A DNA stretch of 64,000 nucleotides from Gemmatimonadaceae bacterium (GCA_035606695.1 DATNEW010000043.1:1-64000), one strand, 5' to 3'; positions 1-9,587 are shown, counted from the first letter of the stretch. Translations and numbers: made by a program. Notes: generated by a model from the sequence alone, not told the origin.

Positions 1-2
1 TT

Positions 3-320
3 CTGGCCGCGATCGCGATCCCGAAGTTCGCGAACACGAAGTCGAAGGCGTACATCACCGCCATGAAGTCGGATCTGCGTAACCTCGTGACGGCCGAAGA
101 GGCGTTCTTCTCGGATTCGTCGAAGTACACGGCGACGATCACCGATCTCAAGTACCAGAGCTCGACCGGCGTGAACTCGCCGACGATCACCACGGGCGCT
201 GGGTACTGGTCGGCCACGACGTCGCACACGCAGCTGGCCGGCACGACGTGCGGTATCGGCATCAACACGTCGAACCCGACGGTTCCGACCGCCGCGGAAG
301 GCGAGCCGGCTTGTAAGTAA
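3..320 (+). CDS. Type IV pilin, major-pilin-like, 5' end outside window
   Basis: The reading frame is open from base 3 and begins with LAAIAIPKFANTKSKAY, the end of the hydrophobic N-terminal helix of type IV pilins (usually preceded by a GFTLIELL-type prepilin site, here off the window). The rest is a small globular domain ending in EGEPACK. Two Cys (in GTTCGIG and EPACK) could form the C-terminal disulfide loop typical of pilins. It would be the structural subunit of a type IV pilus, inserted in the inner membrane, processed by prepilin peptidase and polymerised. A strong terminator follows at 378-411. Minor pilin and pilMNOPQ genes lie 6-13 kb downstream and support the role. Whether it is the major or a minor pilin cannot be settled from this fragment. 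Confidence 0.85.
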   Translation: MAAIAIPKFANTKSKAYITAMKSDLRNLVTAEEAFFSDSSKYTATITDLKYQSSTGVNSPTITTGAGYWSATTSHTQLAGTTCGIGINTSNPTVPTAAEGEPACK

Positions 321-377
321 CGAGTAACACGGCTTGGGCCGGGTCGCACGCGGCCCTGCTGGCGTGAAAAAGCATGG

Positions 378-411
378 GAGTCCGGTGACTTTACAGTCGC
401 CGGGCTCTTTT
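378..411 (+). terminator. Rho-independent terminator after the pilin gene
   Basis: GAGTCCGGTGACT (378-390) pairs over all 13 positions, two of them G-T, with AGTCGCCGGGCTC (395-407) around a TTAC loop. A TTTT run follows. Confidence 0.85.
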
Positions 412-712
412 GCTATCTCCTTACACGAGAATGAGCTTGACATCGCGGATACCGTATACGAGACTCCTCCACCCACCGGCGGTCCGCGGCCCGCGAAACG
501 TGACGCGAAGCGTCCATGCCGCAGTTAGTGTGCAGTTGGTGTGATGGCCGACACTCCTCGGTAACCAGGAAAGAATTCGGTCATTCCTCGGCATTTTGAT
601 CGTTCCAACCGTTCAACCGTCCCACACCGCACATCCCACTGGCCGCTGCGACTGTCGTCGCGGCGCCCGGGGCATTTCCCCCCAAGTCCCACAGTTCAGG
701 GAGGCACGTACG
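412..712. other. Intergenic region before the first SusC gene
   Basis: About 300 bases without a convincing gene. A TTGACA-like hexamer at 437-442 has no good -10 at normal spacing. The only clear signal is the ribosome-binding site GGGAGG at 699-704. Confidence 0.4.
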
Positions 713-3700
713 ATGAGATTGATGAGGCTGAGCAGCCTCGCCGTCGGCGCTGTTGCACTAGCGCTACTTACGACGACTGCTACGGTCGCCGCCGCGCAAG
801 GCGGGACCCTCGCCGGTACGGTGACGGCGCAAGGCACCAATGCGCCGCTCCAAGAAGCGCGCGTGATCGTAGTCGGCACCAGCCTGGTTGGTTTGACCGG
901 GCCGGATGGCAAGTACACGATTCGCCGCGTCCCGGCCGGCACGGCCGAGATTCGAATCATTCGCGTCGGGTATCAGGAGCAGAAGAAGTCGGTCCGCGTC
1001 AGCGACAACGAAACGGCGACGCTCGACTTCGTGATGGCTCAGACGATCGTGCAGCTGCAGGAAGTCGTGACGACGGCCACCGGCGAGCAGCGCCGCGTCG
1101 AAGTCGGCAACGCGGTCGAAAACGTCTCGGTCTCGAAGCTCACCGAAGAGGCGCCCATCCGGAATCTTGCCGACGTGCTCAACTCCCGCGTGCCGGGCGT
1201 GATGGTGCAGGGCGGCGGGCAGACGGGTTCGGGCCAGCGCATTCGCGTGCGCGGTGTGAGCTCGGTGTCGCTCTCGAATGACCCGATCTACGTGATCGAC
1301 GGCATTCGCATGAGCGCCAACAACAGCTCGGCGTCGTTCGGCAACGGCGGCTCGAACTTCAGCCGTCTCGGCGACATCGACCCCGAGCAGATCGAGAACA
1401 TCGAGATCGTGAAGGGTCCGTCGGCGGCCACGCTGTACGGCACCGACGCCGCCAACGGCGTCGTGGTCATCACGACGAAGAAGGGCCGCGCGGGCGCCGC
1501 GCGCTGGAATGGCTTCGTCGAGGGCGGCGTCCTCGATGACATGCACAACTACTTCACGAACTACACGCTCGCGGGCCACAGCCCTTCGGGCGCGCTGCTC
1601 ATTCAAGCGGGCCAGTGCACGCTGCCGGCGGTCGCCGCCGGGACCTGCATCAAGGACAGCCTTCGTACGTACAGCCCGATCTCCGATCCGAACGCCACGC
1701 CGCTCGGCAAAGGCAATCGCGACGCTGCCGGCATTCAGTTGTCGGCCGGCACGGATGCGGTGCGCTACTTCGTTTCCGCGGGCCGCGACAATGAAATCGG
1801 CGTGTTCGATCTGCCGGCGTTCGAGCGCCAGCGCTACGACTCGCTCGGCATCACCGCGCACGACTGGACCACGCGTCCGAACGCGCGTCTGATGAACAGC
1901 TTCCGCGGCAACATCAGCAGTCAGGTGAACGAGAAGTTCGACGCGCAGGTGAACTTCGGTTACACGACGATCACGCAACGCACGTCGAACGAATCGAACA
2001 ACACGGTGGGCATCGGCTCGCAGGCGTTCGGTGGTCCGGGGTACGTCAACAACGGCACCGTCGCGATCGTGAACACCCCGCTCCATGGCTATCGCGCGTG
2101 GACGCCGGCGTACACCTGGGAAGAGCTGCTCCAGCAGAACGTCAACCGCTCGATCATCAGTTCGAACCTCAATTGGCGCCCGACGTCGTGGTTGTCGACG
2201 CGCGCCAACGTCGGTGAAGACTTCGCGGATCGTGTGGACTTCAATCTCCACATGAACGGCGAAGCGGCGCCGATTACGGCAACGTATCGTGACGGCTTCG
2301 CCGGCAACGGCCGCACGAACATCGCGAATCTCACCGCCGATCTCGGCGCCACGGCGAACTACAATCCGTCGCGCTTCAATTGGCTGAACTTCAAGACGAC
2401 GCTGGGCACGCAGTACGTCAACACGCGGCTCGACCAGAACGAAGCAGACGGCACGACGTTGCCGCCGGGCGCACAGACGGCGAGCAGCGGCGCCACGTCC
2501 GGGGCTTCGGAAGGCACGACGATCACCAAGACCCTTGGCGTGTTCGTCGAAGAAGCGGCCGCCATTCGCGATCGCCTGTTCCTGACCGGCGCGGTGCGCA
2601 CGGACCAGAACAGCGCCTTCGGTACGAAGTTCCAGCGCGTGTACTACCCGAAGGGGAGCTTGTCGTGGGTGATGTCGGACGAGTCGTGGTTCCCGCACTC
2701 GAGCATCTTCGACCACGTCAGCAGCTTCCGCACGCGTCTCGCGTACGGCGCCTCGGGCGTGCAGCCCGGCTCGAACACCGCCAACCGCACGTTCTCGGCG
2801 AGCTCCTCGAGCATCAAGGGCACCGATCTCCCGATCGAGACGTTCGCGACCATCGGTAACGACAGCCTCAAACCCGAACGTTCCACGGAGTGGGAGACGG
2901 GCTTCGATTCGCGTCTGTTCAACAGCCGCCTCGAGTTCAACCTGACCTACTTCTCGCGTCTCACGCACGACGCTCTCATTGGTGCGATCGTCGCACCGTC
3001 GACGGGCGTGACGGCGACGTCGCAGCAGCAGAACATCGGCGCGGTCAAGAACGCGGGTTGGGAGATCACGCTCGGCGGCTCGGTGCTCGATCGCCGGAAC
3101 ATCGGTCTCGACTTCAACCTCACGTCGTCGCTCATCGCCAATAAGGTCGTGAGCCTTGGCAACACCCAGACGCAGGTCGGCACGACGAACTGGGTGAAGG
3201 CCGGATATCCGATCCGCGGTCTGTTCGCTCGTCCGATCCTCTGGTACAAGGACCGCAACGGGGATGGCATCCTGACCTGGAACAAGGATTCGGCGCTGAC
3301 GGAAGTCTACGTCTCGAACGATACGATCTTCCGTGGTTACGCCGAGCCCCGCTATCTGACGTCGCTGACGTCGGGCATCGATCTGTTCGGCCGCAAGCTC
3401 CGCATTCAGAACCTGCTCGACTGGCGTGGTGGCAACCTGTGGTACAACAATACCGAGCGCATTCGCTGCGCGAGCCGCCAGAATTGCAACGGATTGAACA
3501 ACCCGAATGCTTCGCTGCAGGAACAGGCGATGGTCGTGGCGGCGCAGAACGTGACGCCGCAGCCGACGCTCGACGGCTTCTTCCAGCCGGGCGGGTTCGT
3601 GAAGTGGCGCGAAATGTCGGCGACGCTCCAGTTGCCGCAGGCGCTGGTCTCGCGCACCCGCGCGCGGTCGGGCACCCTCGTCTTCTCGGCGCGTAACCTC

Positions 3701-3835
3701 CACACCTGGACGAAGTATCGCGGCACCGATCCCGAGAGCGATTTCGCGGTCGGCGAAGGCGGCGATTCGCCGTCGGAGTTCCAGACGTTCGCGCAGCCCA
3801 CGTACTTCATCTTCCGCCTGAACCTCGGCTTCTAA
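713..3835 (+). CDS. SusC/RagA-family TonB-linked outer-membrane transporter
   Basis: A 1040-residue outer-membrane receptor expected to import an oligomeric nutrient together with the SusD-like lipoprotein encoded 23 bases downstream. ATG at 713 is chosen because GGGAGG lies 8 bases upstream and a clean signal peptide (to about residue 28, ending AAAQ) follows; the frame is open further upstream, but those codons lack this. Order: signal peptide, carboxypeptidase-regulatory-like beta-sandwich (about 31-110, with GPDGKYTIRRVPAG), a TonB-box-like LQEVVTTATG, plug (about 135-240, with YVIDGIRM and EIVKGPSAATLYG), then a long beta-barrel ending in a terminal Phe (FRLNLGF). The substrate cannot be told. 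It is paralogous to the receptor at 30343-33504; both contain RTDQNSAFGT. Confidence 0.93.
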   Translation: MRLMRLSSLAVGAVALALLTTTATVAAAQGGTLAGTVTAQGTNAPLQEARVIVVGTSLVGLTGPDGKYTIRRVPAGTAEIRIIRVGYQEQKKSVRVSDNETATLDFVMAQTIVQLQEVVTTATGEQRRVEVGNAVENVSVSKLTEEAPIRNLADVLNSRVPGVMVQGGGQTGSGQRIRVRGVSSVSLSNDPIYVIDGIRMSANNSSASFGNGGSNFSRLGDIDPEQIENIEIVKGPSAATLYGTDAANGVVVITTKKGRAGAARWNGFVEGGVLDDMHNYFTNYTLAGHSPSGALLIQAGQCTLPAVAAGTCIKDSLRTYSPISDPNATPLGKGNRDAAGIQLSAGTDAVRYFVSAGRDNEIGVFDLPAFERQRYDSLGITAHDWTTRPNARLMNSFRGNISSQVNEKFDAQVNFGYTTITQRTSNESNNTVGIGSQAFGGPGYVNNGTVAIVNTPLHGYRAWTPAYTWEELLQQNVNRSIISSNLNWRPTSWLSTRANVGEDFADRVDFNLHMNGEAAPITATYRDGFAGNGRTNIANLTADLGATANYNPSRFNWLNFKTTLGTQYVNTRLDQNEADGTTLPPGAQTASSGATSGASEGTTITKTLGVFVEEAAAIRDRLFLTGAVRTDQNSAFGTKFQRVYYPKGSLSWVMSDESWFPHSSIFDHVSSFRTRLAYGASGVQPGSNTANRTFSASSSSIKGTDLPIETFATIGNDSLKPERSTEWETGFDSRLFNSRLEFNLTYFSRLTHDALIGAIVAPSTGVTATSQQQNIGAVKNAGWEITLGGSVLDRRNIGLDFNLTSSLIANKVVSLGNTQTQVGTTNWVKAGYPIRGLFARPILWYKDRNGDGILTWNKDSALTEVYVSNDTIFRGYAEPRYLTSLTSGIDLFGRKLRIQNLLDWRGGNLWYNNTERIRCASRQNCNGLNNPNASLQEQAMVVAAQNVTPQPTLDGFFQPGGFVKWREMSATLQLPQALVSRTRARSGTLVFSARNLHTWTKYRGTDPESDFAVGEGGDSPSEFQTFAQPTYFIFRLNLGF

Positions 3836-3858
3836 CTCCAGCGACCACGACTCAACTC

Positions 3859-5271
3859 ATGAGACATATTTGGCAAAGTGGCCGCGCGCTCTGCGCGGCC
3901 CTGGTGGTCGTGAGCGGGCTGGCCGCCTGCTCCGACTTCAAGGACAACTTGCTCGAGGCGCCCGATCCGGACATCATCGACCCCTCGTCGGTGCAGTCTG
4001 CGGCGGGCGCGACGTCCGTCCGAAACGGCGCGCTCGCGCGCCTGCGCCTGATGACCGTCGGTTCCGGCAACGCCGGAACCGAGGGCACCTGGCTGATGGG
4101 CGGATTGCTGGGCGACGAATGGACGACCACGTCGACGTTCGTACAGAACGACGAGGTGGACGAGCGTCAGACGTCGACGAGCAACTCGTCGGTGGACGGT
4201 TCGCTGCGCGCCATCTATCGCGTTCCGACCTCGGCCAACATCGCGATCGGCCTGCTCAACAAGTTCAAGCCGACGCCCGCGTCGGATATCGCCGAGATGT
4301 ACTTCATTCGCGGATTCGCCTACGCGCAGCTCGCGTCGGACTTCTGCAACGGCATTCCGCTCAGCGACGCGGCCGGCGCCGACATCAAGCTCGGCACACC
4401 GCTCCCGATCAGTGACGTCTTCCAGGCGGCGGTGGCCTCGTACGACTCGGCGATCACGATCGCGAGCGCCACCGACGCCGCGACGGTAATCATCAACCGC
4501 GCCGCAAAGATCGGCGAGGCGCGCGCGCTCCTCGGCATCAGCCTCGCCAATGCGTCGAAGGCCGCCGCGCTGGTGAACGGCATTCCGACCACCTTCAGCT
4601 ATGACGTTTCCTCGTCGCTGTCGGGTGGAACGAACGGCATCTGGAACCAGGGCCTGAGCCAGCGTCGGTATGGCGTCGGCGACAGCGTCCAAGGCAACGC
4701 ACGCAACATCCTCGTGAAGAACAGCATTCCGTTCTTCTCGGCCAAGGATCCGCGCGTGCCGTCGAACTACAGTGTCAGCTCGAAGGGCGATACGACCAAG
4801 GCGCAGGATGGGCTGAGCTACTCGATCACGACACCGATCTATCAGCAGGTGTCGTCGGTGTCGGTCGTGAATGGCATCGACGCCCGTCTCATCGAAGCCG
4901 AGGCCGCGCTGCAGGCGAACAACCCGGCGCAGATGATCACGATTCTCAACGCGCTGCGCGCCACCACGCTGACGTTGAGCAGCATCACGTATACCGCGAA
5001 TGCGTTACCGGCGCTCACCGATCCGGGCACGGCGGACGGCCGCATCAACCTGCTGTTCCGTGAGAAGGCGTTCTGGACGTTTGGCCGCGGCGAGCGTCTC
5101 AACGATATGCGCCGCCTCATTCGGCAGTACGGCCGCACTCAGGACCAAGTCTTCCCCGTGGGTACGCACTACCGCGGCACGACCTTCTCGACGGACGTGA
5201 ACCTGCCCATCACCACGGGCGAGTCGAACGGCAACCCGAACTTCACGGGCTGCACGGATCGCAAGGCGTAA
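3859..5271 (+). CDS. SusD/RagB-family surface lipoprotein
   Basis: A 470-residue lipoprotein, partner of the preceding SusC-like channel. The signal peptide ends in the lipobox LAAC, giving acylation at Cys 23. The body has the helical TPR-like layout of SusD proteins, and the C-terminal part contains [16 protein letters not shown] with NDMRRLIRQYGRT, a signature of RagB/SusD proteins of this phylum. It should sit on the outer leaflet and act as a lid that captures ligand. The perfect terminator at 5289-5322 closes the two-gene unit. No good ribosome-binding site precedes the ATG, so coupling to the upstream gene is likely. Confidence 0.92.
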   Translation: MRHIWQSGRALCAALVVVSGLAACSDFKDNLLEAPDPDIIDPSSVQSAAGATSVRNGALARLRLMTVGSGNAGTEGTWLMGGLLGDEWTTTSTFVQNDEVDERQTSTSNSSVDGSLRAIYRVPTSANIAIGLLNKFKPTPASDIAEMYFIRGFAYAQLASDFCNGIPLSDAAGADIKLGTPLPISDVFQAAVASYDSAITIASATDAATVIINRAAKIGEARALLGISLANASKAAALVNGIPTTFSYDVSSSLSGGTNGIWNQGLSQRRYGVGDSVQGNARNILVKNSIPFFSAKDPRVPSNYSVSSKGDTTKAQDGLSYSITTPIYQQVSSVSVVNGIDARLIEAEAALQANNPAQMITILNALRATTLTLSSITYTANALPALTDPGTADGRINLLFREKAFWTFGRGERLNDMRRLIRQYGRTQDQVFPVGTHYRGTTFSTDVNLPITTGESNGNPNFTGCTDRKA

Positions 5272-5288
5272 GCTCTCGTTTAGTCACC

Positions 5289-5322
5289 AAAAAAGGGGAG
5301 GCCGTCAGGCCTCCCCTTTTTT
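5289..5322 (+). terminator. Rho-independent terminator, perfect 15-bp stem
   Basis: AAAAAAGGGGAGGCC (5289-5303) and GGCCTCCCCTTTTTT (5308-5322) pair perfectly around GTCA. The A/T ends make it able to work in both directions. Confidence 0.95.
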
Positions 5323-5347
5323 ACTCACCCGGTGTTTCCTTACTGAT

Positions 5348-5725
5348 ATGCGTTTACTCATGCGTCGAATTCTGTGGGCGGCGGGTGCGGTCGCCCTTCT
5401 GAGTTGCACCGACAACACACTTGGCCCGGTGCAGACCGTCGATGGCCAGTGGTCGGGCGTTCAGAACGGATACTCGTTCTCGTTCAACGTCGTTCAGGCG
5501 GATACGCTCGTCAGCGGCGCGGGGGTCCTCGCCAGCGTCGGCGGTTCGTTCCAGGGCAACGTGTCCGGAACGTTCAAGTATCCGACGCTGCACCTGCTGG
5601 TGCAGGTCGCCGGGTTCGAGGATGCGAACTACGACGGCACGATGTCGTCGAGCGAGGCGAAGATTTTCGGCAAGTTGAGCGGCTCGGGTTTGAACAACGT
5701 CGAGGTCGACGTCAGGAAGAAGTAA
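5348..5725 (+). CDS. Small lipoprotein of unknown function
   Basis: A 125-residue protein with an N-terminal signal ending in LLSC, so a lipoprotein with the acylated Cys near residue 20. The mature part is short, rich in Gly, Ser and Val, and alternates hydrophobic residues (SFNVVQADTLVSGAGVL and NVSGTFKYPTLHLLVQV), suggesting a small beta-barrel or beta-sandwich. No family was recognised. An alternative ATG lies four codons in. Its 3' end overlaps the convergent STAS-like gene by 14 bases. Confidence 0.65.
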   Translation: MRLLMRRILWAAGAVALLSCTDNTLGPVQTVDGQWSGVQNGYSFSFNVVQADTLVSGAGVLASVGGSFQGNVSGTFKYPTLHLLVQVAGFEDANYDGTMSSSEAKIFGKLSGSGLNNVEVDVRKK

Positions 5726-6152
5726 TTCCGAGCCACTCGCGCGCCGCAGTCGCATCGCTGAACACGGCGAGCCGAAACTCCGGCGCGTCGGCGAACAGCT
5801 CGAAGACCGACGCCGCTTCGTGTCCACGCGCCGTCGTCGCCACGATCGCCACGCGCCCGACGCGCTGCTGGGCCCGATGGAGCAGCGCGCTCAGCGCCAG
5901 GGCGCGAATCTGCTCGTCCGCCGGGATCGACGTGAGGATGCGGCACTCGATGCACACATCCATCCCGCGCGTGAAGCCCGGATCCGCGAAGAGACGCTCG
6001 CACGCGGCATAGAGCGCGTCGCTGTCGACGTCGCCGGCCAACGTGATGTGCACGAGCCGATGCGCCCGGTCGATCCGATGTGAAATCGTCGATCGGTTGG
6101 CGGATAATCCGTCCGCGTCGCTGGGCGTCGGTTCCAAGGAAGCGAACTCCAT
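5712..6152 (-). CDS. STAS/SpoIIAA-like hypothetical protein
   Basis: About 146 residues starting at MEFASLEP. The segment ISHRIDRAHRLVHITLAGDV, followed by LYAACERLFADPGF and a late VAIVATTARGHEAASVFE, follows the strand-helix pattern of SpoIIAA-like (STAS-like) proteins that are abundant in this group. The domain usually mediates protein interaction; no partner can be inferred here. The frame is open further upstream to a start at 6221, but those residues look non-coding and neither start has a clear ribosome-binding site. Convergent with the small lipoprotein gene. Confidence 0.6.
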   Translation of the reverse strand: MEFASLEPTPSDADGLSANRSTISHRIDRAHRLVHITLAGDVDSDALYAACERLFADPGFTRGMDVCIECRILTSIPADEQIRALALSALLHRAQQRVGRVAIVATTARGHEAASVFELFADAPEFRLAVFSDATAAREWLGITSS

Positions 6153-6266
6153 GAGCAAATAGTAGTTGCGTCGGGAAGTGCTGCGGCCGTGCGTGTTGCA
6201 TCCCAATGCGCCGCCTTGCAAACATTAGGTACGTGTGAACGCGGCGAGCCGTGGTACGTTCGGCCA

Positions 6267-6605
6267 ATGTCGCTTCGACGCGGATTCACTTTGGTCGAGC
6301 TCCTCGTCGCCGTCGTGCTCGTCGACGTCGGCTTGCTCGCACTTGCCGGTGCGACGGCCGTCGCCGTGCGGCGCCAAACAGAAGCGCGCGCACGCAACAC
6401 GGCGACCAATGCCGCCGCTAACCGTTTGCAAAATCTGGGCGCCTCGCCCTGCGGCGCGCGTGCCGGCAGTACCGCGCCGCCGTTCGCCGAACAGTGGTCG
6501 GAGATCGATGCGCCAACCGGCATGCGCGATCTGCGCGACAGCGTGACTTTCGTTGCGTACGGAAGCGCGCACGCCGTCGTGCTCGCGACGAGGCTGCCGT
6601 GTTGA
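6267..6605 (+). CDS. Minor pseudopilin, PilV/PulI-like
   Basis: A 112-residue prepilin-like protein. MSLRRGFTLVELLVAVVLVD is a textbook prepilin leader and cleavage site (G/FTLVE) followed by the hydrophobic helix, which fixes the start at 6267. The body is short with two Cys. It would prime or cap a type IV pilus or pseudopilus after processing by prepilin peptidase. Its TGA overlaps the ATG of the next gene by one base (TGATG), so the three genes to 8409 form a coupled minor-pilin operon just upstream of pilM. Confidence 0.8.
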   Translation: MSLRRGFTLVELLVAVVLVDVGLLALAGATAVAVRRQTEARARNTATNAAANRLQNLGASPCGARAGSTAPPFAEQWSEIDAPTGMRDLRDSVTFVAYGSAHAVVLATRLPC

Positions 6606-7519
6606 TGCGCCACGGCGCACCGGTGTGCATCCGCGTCCGGACAGGCTTCACGCTGTCCGAGCTCGTCGTAGCCATGACGGTCGCGGGAGTCATGCTCGCG
6701 ATCGTCACCGGGATCGCGGTCAAGCAACAGCGTGTTCTCGCCGACCTCGCCGACGACGCCGCACTCGGTGCGCAGCTTCAGGACGCACGCGCGATCGTGC
6801 CGGCTGAACTTCGCGCGATCGCCACCGCGGCCGGCGACGTACGCGATGCTCGCGATACGGCGGTCGAATTCCGTTCGGTGATCGCGAATGCCGTCGTCTG
6901 TGATACGACGGCGTCGTCGCTCGTGCTTGCGCCCGTCGCGACGACGGTGACGACACTGGCGAGCATCGCGCAGCCGATCGAAGCGAACGACACGGCGTGG
7001 GTGCTGTCGCTGGACGACTCCGGCCCCACATGGATGCCCGCACGCGTCACCGGCGTCGGCACCGCGGCACCCGGCGCATGTCCGAGTCCCGCCCCCGCGC
7101 TCGACGCGACGCAACGATCGCTCGCGCGCGTGTCCCTCACGTTGTCCACACGCCCATCGAGTCCGCTCGGCATGCCGGTGCGCGTCACGCGTCCGGTGCG
7201 CTACAGCTTGTACAAGGCATCGGACAACGACTGGTACGTCGGCCAGCGCGACTGGAACAACAGCTCGCTGCGGCTGAACACCATCCAGCCGGTCGCCGGG
7301 CCATTCCTTTCAGCAGCGCAGTCAGGTTTGCGCTTCACGTATCTGGATACCACCGGCACAGTGCTCTCGACACCGGTGGCGGATTCGCGCGCGATCGCTC
7401 TCATCCGCGTCGATGTTCGCGGCGAAACACAGCACGTGCATCGCGCGCTCGGCGCAGCGGGCGTCGCGGCGCGCGCGCGCGATTCCGCGACGGCGTTCGT
7501 GTTCATGAGAAATCGCTAA
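6605..7519 (+). CDS. Minor pilin, PilW-like
   Basis: A 304-residue prepilin-like protein. A short basic leader and RTGFTLSELVVAMTVAGVML give a type IV prepilin cleavage site with the conserved Glu at +5. This fixes the start at 6605 rather than the longer upstream frame. The length and the long C-terminal domain fit PilW-type minor pilins, which with PilV and PilX nucleate pilus assembly. It overlaps the genes on both sides by one base (TGATG at its start, TAATG at its end), indicating translational coupling. Confidence 0.75.
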   Translation: MRHGAPVCIRVRTGFTLSELVVAMTVAGVMLAIVTGIAVKQQRVLADLADDAALGAQLQDARAIVPAELRAIATAAGDVRDARDTAVEFRSVIANAVVCDTTASSLVLAPVATTVTTLASIAQPIEANDTAWVLSLDDSGPTWMPARVTGVGTAAPGACPSPAPALDATQRSLARVSLTLSTRPSSPLGMPVRVTRPVRYSLYKASDNDWYVGQRDWNNSSLRLNTIQPVAGPFLSAAQSGLRFTYLDTTGTVLSTPVADSRAIALIRVDVRGETQHVHRALGAAGVAARARDSATAFVFMRNR

Positions 7520-8409
7520 TGGGTGCGATCGCAAACCGCCGAGGCGTTGCGCTCGTTGCCGCGCTGGCGCTGATCGTCCTGCTCGGCCTGCTCACCGCGG
7601 GCGCCTTCGCGACCACGGCGATGTCGCAGCGCTCCGCGCGGCTCGTTCAATCCGATGAGCTCCTTGGGGCCGCGGCCGACTACGCTGCCACGACGGTACT
7701 CACCTCGAGCACCGAATTCGGACTTGCCGATCTGCCGCTCGGCATTTCGACCTCGTTCGTGGTGCCGACAGCGCAGCCGGATCGCGTTCGCGGGACGGTT
7801 GGCGTGACGCGTCTGCCCGGTCAGCTGCTGTGGCTGACGTCCGATGCAGATCTCACCGGACCGGAACAGGGCCACCGCCGCATTGGCATCGTCGCACGAT
7901 TCGGCGCGATCGGCCCACTGCCGTCCGCCGGCATCGTGGCTCGCGGAACGATCGACCTGGGCGACAGCTCGCTGGTCGCGATCGATTCCACCGGCGACGC
8001 CGATTGTCGGCCGCACAATGCTCCGCTGACCGCTCAGCTTTCGGATTCCGCGGTCTACTACCTGACCGCGCATCCGTCGGCGGTGCTTGATTCGGCGTCC
8101 GCCGTCACCCACGTGCGCGGCGACACGATCATCGCCGGAGGAAGCTTCACCGGCATCCTGATCGTCGGCGGCGCGGTGACGGTCCTCGGCACGTGGAGCG
8201 CCAATGGATTGATCGTCGCGCGCGGTCCGATCACCGCCGCGCGCGGATTTTCGATGCGTGGCGCGGTATTGTCGTTCTCCGCGGACGTTCCCGCCGTGCG
8301 ATTGACCGGGTCCGCCATCACGTACGACCCGTGCGCCGTCGCACAGGCGCTGCGCCGCGCTCTGCCGCCGCGCCCCATTCGTCGGCGCAGCTGGGCGGAT
8401 TTGTTCTAA
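7519..8409 (+). CDS. PilX-like pilus assembly protein
   Basis: A 296-residue protein with a short basic N-terminus followed by RGVALVAALALIVLLGLL, the PilX/GspK-type hydrophobic N-terminal segment that lacks the usual FTLIE sequence. The remainder is a periplasmic domain with repeated short strands (AGGSFTGILIVGGAVTVLG), resembling proteins that combine a PilX N-terminus with a beta-helix. It is the third gene of the minor-pilin unit, and pilM follows after 134 bases. The family assignment rests on the N-terminus and context, not on a conserved catalytic motif. Confidence 0.7.
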   Translation: MGAIANRRGVALVAALALIVLLGLLTAGAFATTAMSQRSARLVQSDELLGAAADYAATTVLTSSTEFGLADLPLGISTSFVVPTAQPDRVRGTVGVTRLPGQLLWLTSDADLTGPEQGHRRIGIVARFGAIGPLPSAGIVARGTIDLGDSSLVAIDSTGDADCRPHNAPLTAQLSDSAVYYLTAHPSAVLDSASAVTHVRGDTIIAGGSFTGILIVGGAVTVLGTWSANGLIVARGPITAARGFSMRGAVLSFSADVPAVRLTGSAITYDPCAVAQALRRALPPRPIRRRSWADLF

Positions 8410-8543
8410 ACCGTGTGATGGCCATCACTTCCGTTGGCCCATGTTACCTAGTGGATCGTCGGTCGTGTTCGGTGGGATAGGGTAGGTGTGGCCGCCGCTT
8501 TGGTCCCCGCCCGTTTCCCCGCACACCGGTTTATCGGTAATCC

Positions 8544-9587
8544 ATGCCCCTGTTTGGTCGGAAGAAGTCCACCGTCGGTCTCGACATCGGTTCAGGCCTG
8601 ATCAAAGTCGCGGTGGTTGACCATTCCAAGCGCGAGCCCGAGCTCGTGCGCGTCACCGTGACTCCACTGCTCGCCGACGCCATCGTCGAAGGCGAAGTGA
8701 TGGACCCCGGTATCGTCGCCGAGGCGATTCAGGCTGCGCTCGCGAGCGCCGGCGTCAAGTCGACGGAAGTCGTCACCGCCGTCGGCGGCCGCGACGTCAT
8801 CATCAAGAAAATTCAGATCGAGCGCGTCAAGGAAGCGCAGGCGCGCGAGCTGATGCGATGGGAAGCCGAACAGCACGTGCCGTTCGACATGGAGTCGGTG
8901 GAGCTGGATTTCCAGATCCTCGATCCCGACGGCGATGGCCTCGAGATGAGCGTGCTGCTCGTCGCGGCCAAGCGCGAGCTGGTCGAGTCCAAGCTTCGTG
9001 TACTGACGGACGCGGGCCTCGAGCCGGCGATCGTCGACGTCGAAGCGTTCGCGCTGCACAACGCGTTCGAGGTGAACCATCCCGACGCGATGTCCGGATT
9101 GGTCGGTTTGGTCAATATCGGCCACGACGTGACCAACATCAACATTCTCGAAGACGGCGTGCCGCTGTTGACGCGTGATCTGACCGTCGGTACGCGGCGT
9201 TTTCGCGAGGACTTGCAACGCGAGCGCGGCCTGAGCGCGGACGAGGCGCAGCAGCTGATCCAGGGCTACGATCGCTCGCCGCATCTCGAGTCGGTGCTCG
9301 AGGGCCGCGGCGAGGAAATCGCGGTCGGCGTCGAACGCGCCGCGCAGTTCCTGGCGCAGAATCAGCGTGGTGGCGGCACGCTCCGCTCGATCTATACGTG
9401 TGGCGGCGGTTCCCGCATTCCCGGCCTCAACGACATGCTCGCCGCGCGGCTCAAGCTCACCGTGCATCAGGCGAACCCGCTCGCGAATCTCAAGATCCGC
9501 GAGGGCGCGCTGGACTCGCTCGTGACGGACGAGATCGCGCCGCTCCTCATGCTGCCAATCGGATTGGCGCTGCGGCAGGTCGCATGA
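8544..9587 (+). CDS. pilM: Type IV pilus assembly protein PilM
   Basis: A 347-residue cytoplasmic actin-like ATPase of the pilus alignment complex. Visible motifs are GLDIGSGLIKVAVVD (about 12-26, phosphate-binding loop), LVNIGHDVTNINILEDG in the middle and YTCGGGSRIPGL near 300, as in FtsA/PilM folds. It binds the N-terminus of PilN and links the inner-membrane PilNO complex to the cytoplasm. Its TGA overlaps the ATG of pilN (ATGA). First gene of pilMNOPQ. Confidence 0.96.
   Translation: MPLFGRKKSTVGLDIGSGLIKVAVVDHSKREPELVRVTVTPLLADAIVEGEVMDPGIVAEAIQAALASAGVKSTEVVTAVGGRDVIIKKIQIERVKEAQARELMRWEAEQHVPFDMESVELDFQILDPDGDGLEMSVLLVAAKRELVESKLRVLTDAGLEPAIVDVEAFALHNAFEVNHPDAMSGLVGLVNIGHDVTNINILEDGVPLLTRDLTVGTRRFREDLQRERGLSADEAQQLIQGYDRSPHLESVLEGRGEEIAVGVERAAQFLAQNQRGGGTLRSIYTCGGGSRIPGLNDMLAARLKLTVHQANPLANLKIREGALDSLVTDEIAPLLMLPIGLALRQVA

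Noticed and set aside
437-465. Sigma-70 promoter at TTGACA
   Set aside because: No -10-like hexamer at 16-18 bases; TATACG is only 12 bases away.
334-528. 64-codon frame after the pilin gene
   Set aside because: It runs through the terminator hairpin, has no ribosome-binding site and shows no coding pattern.
764-3703. Very long minus-strand frame opposite the SusC gene
   Set aside because: Arg/His-rich shadow caused by high GC3 of the real gene. The plus strand has clear family motifs.
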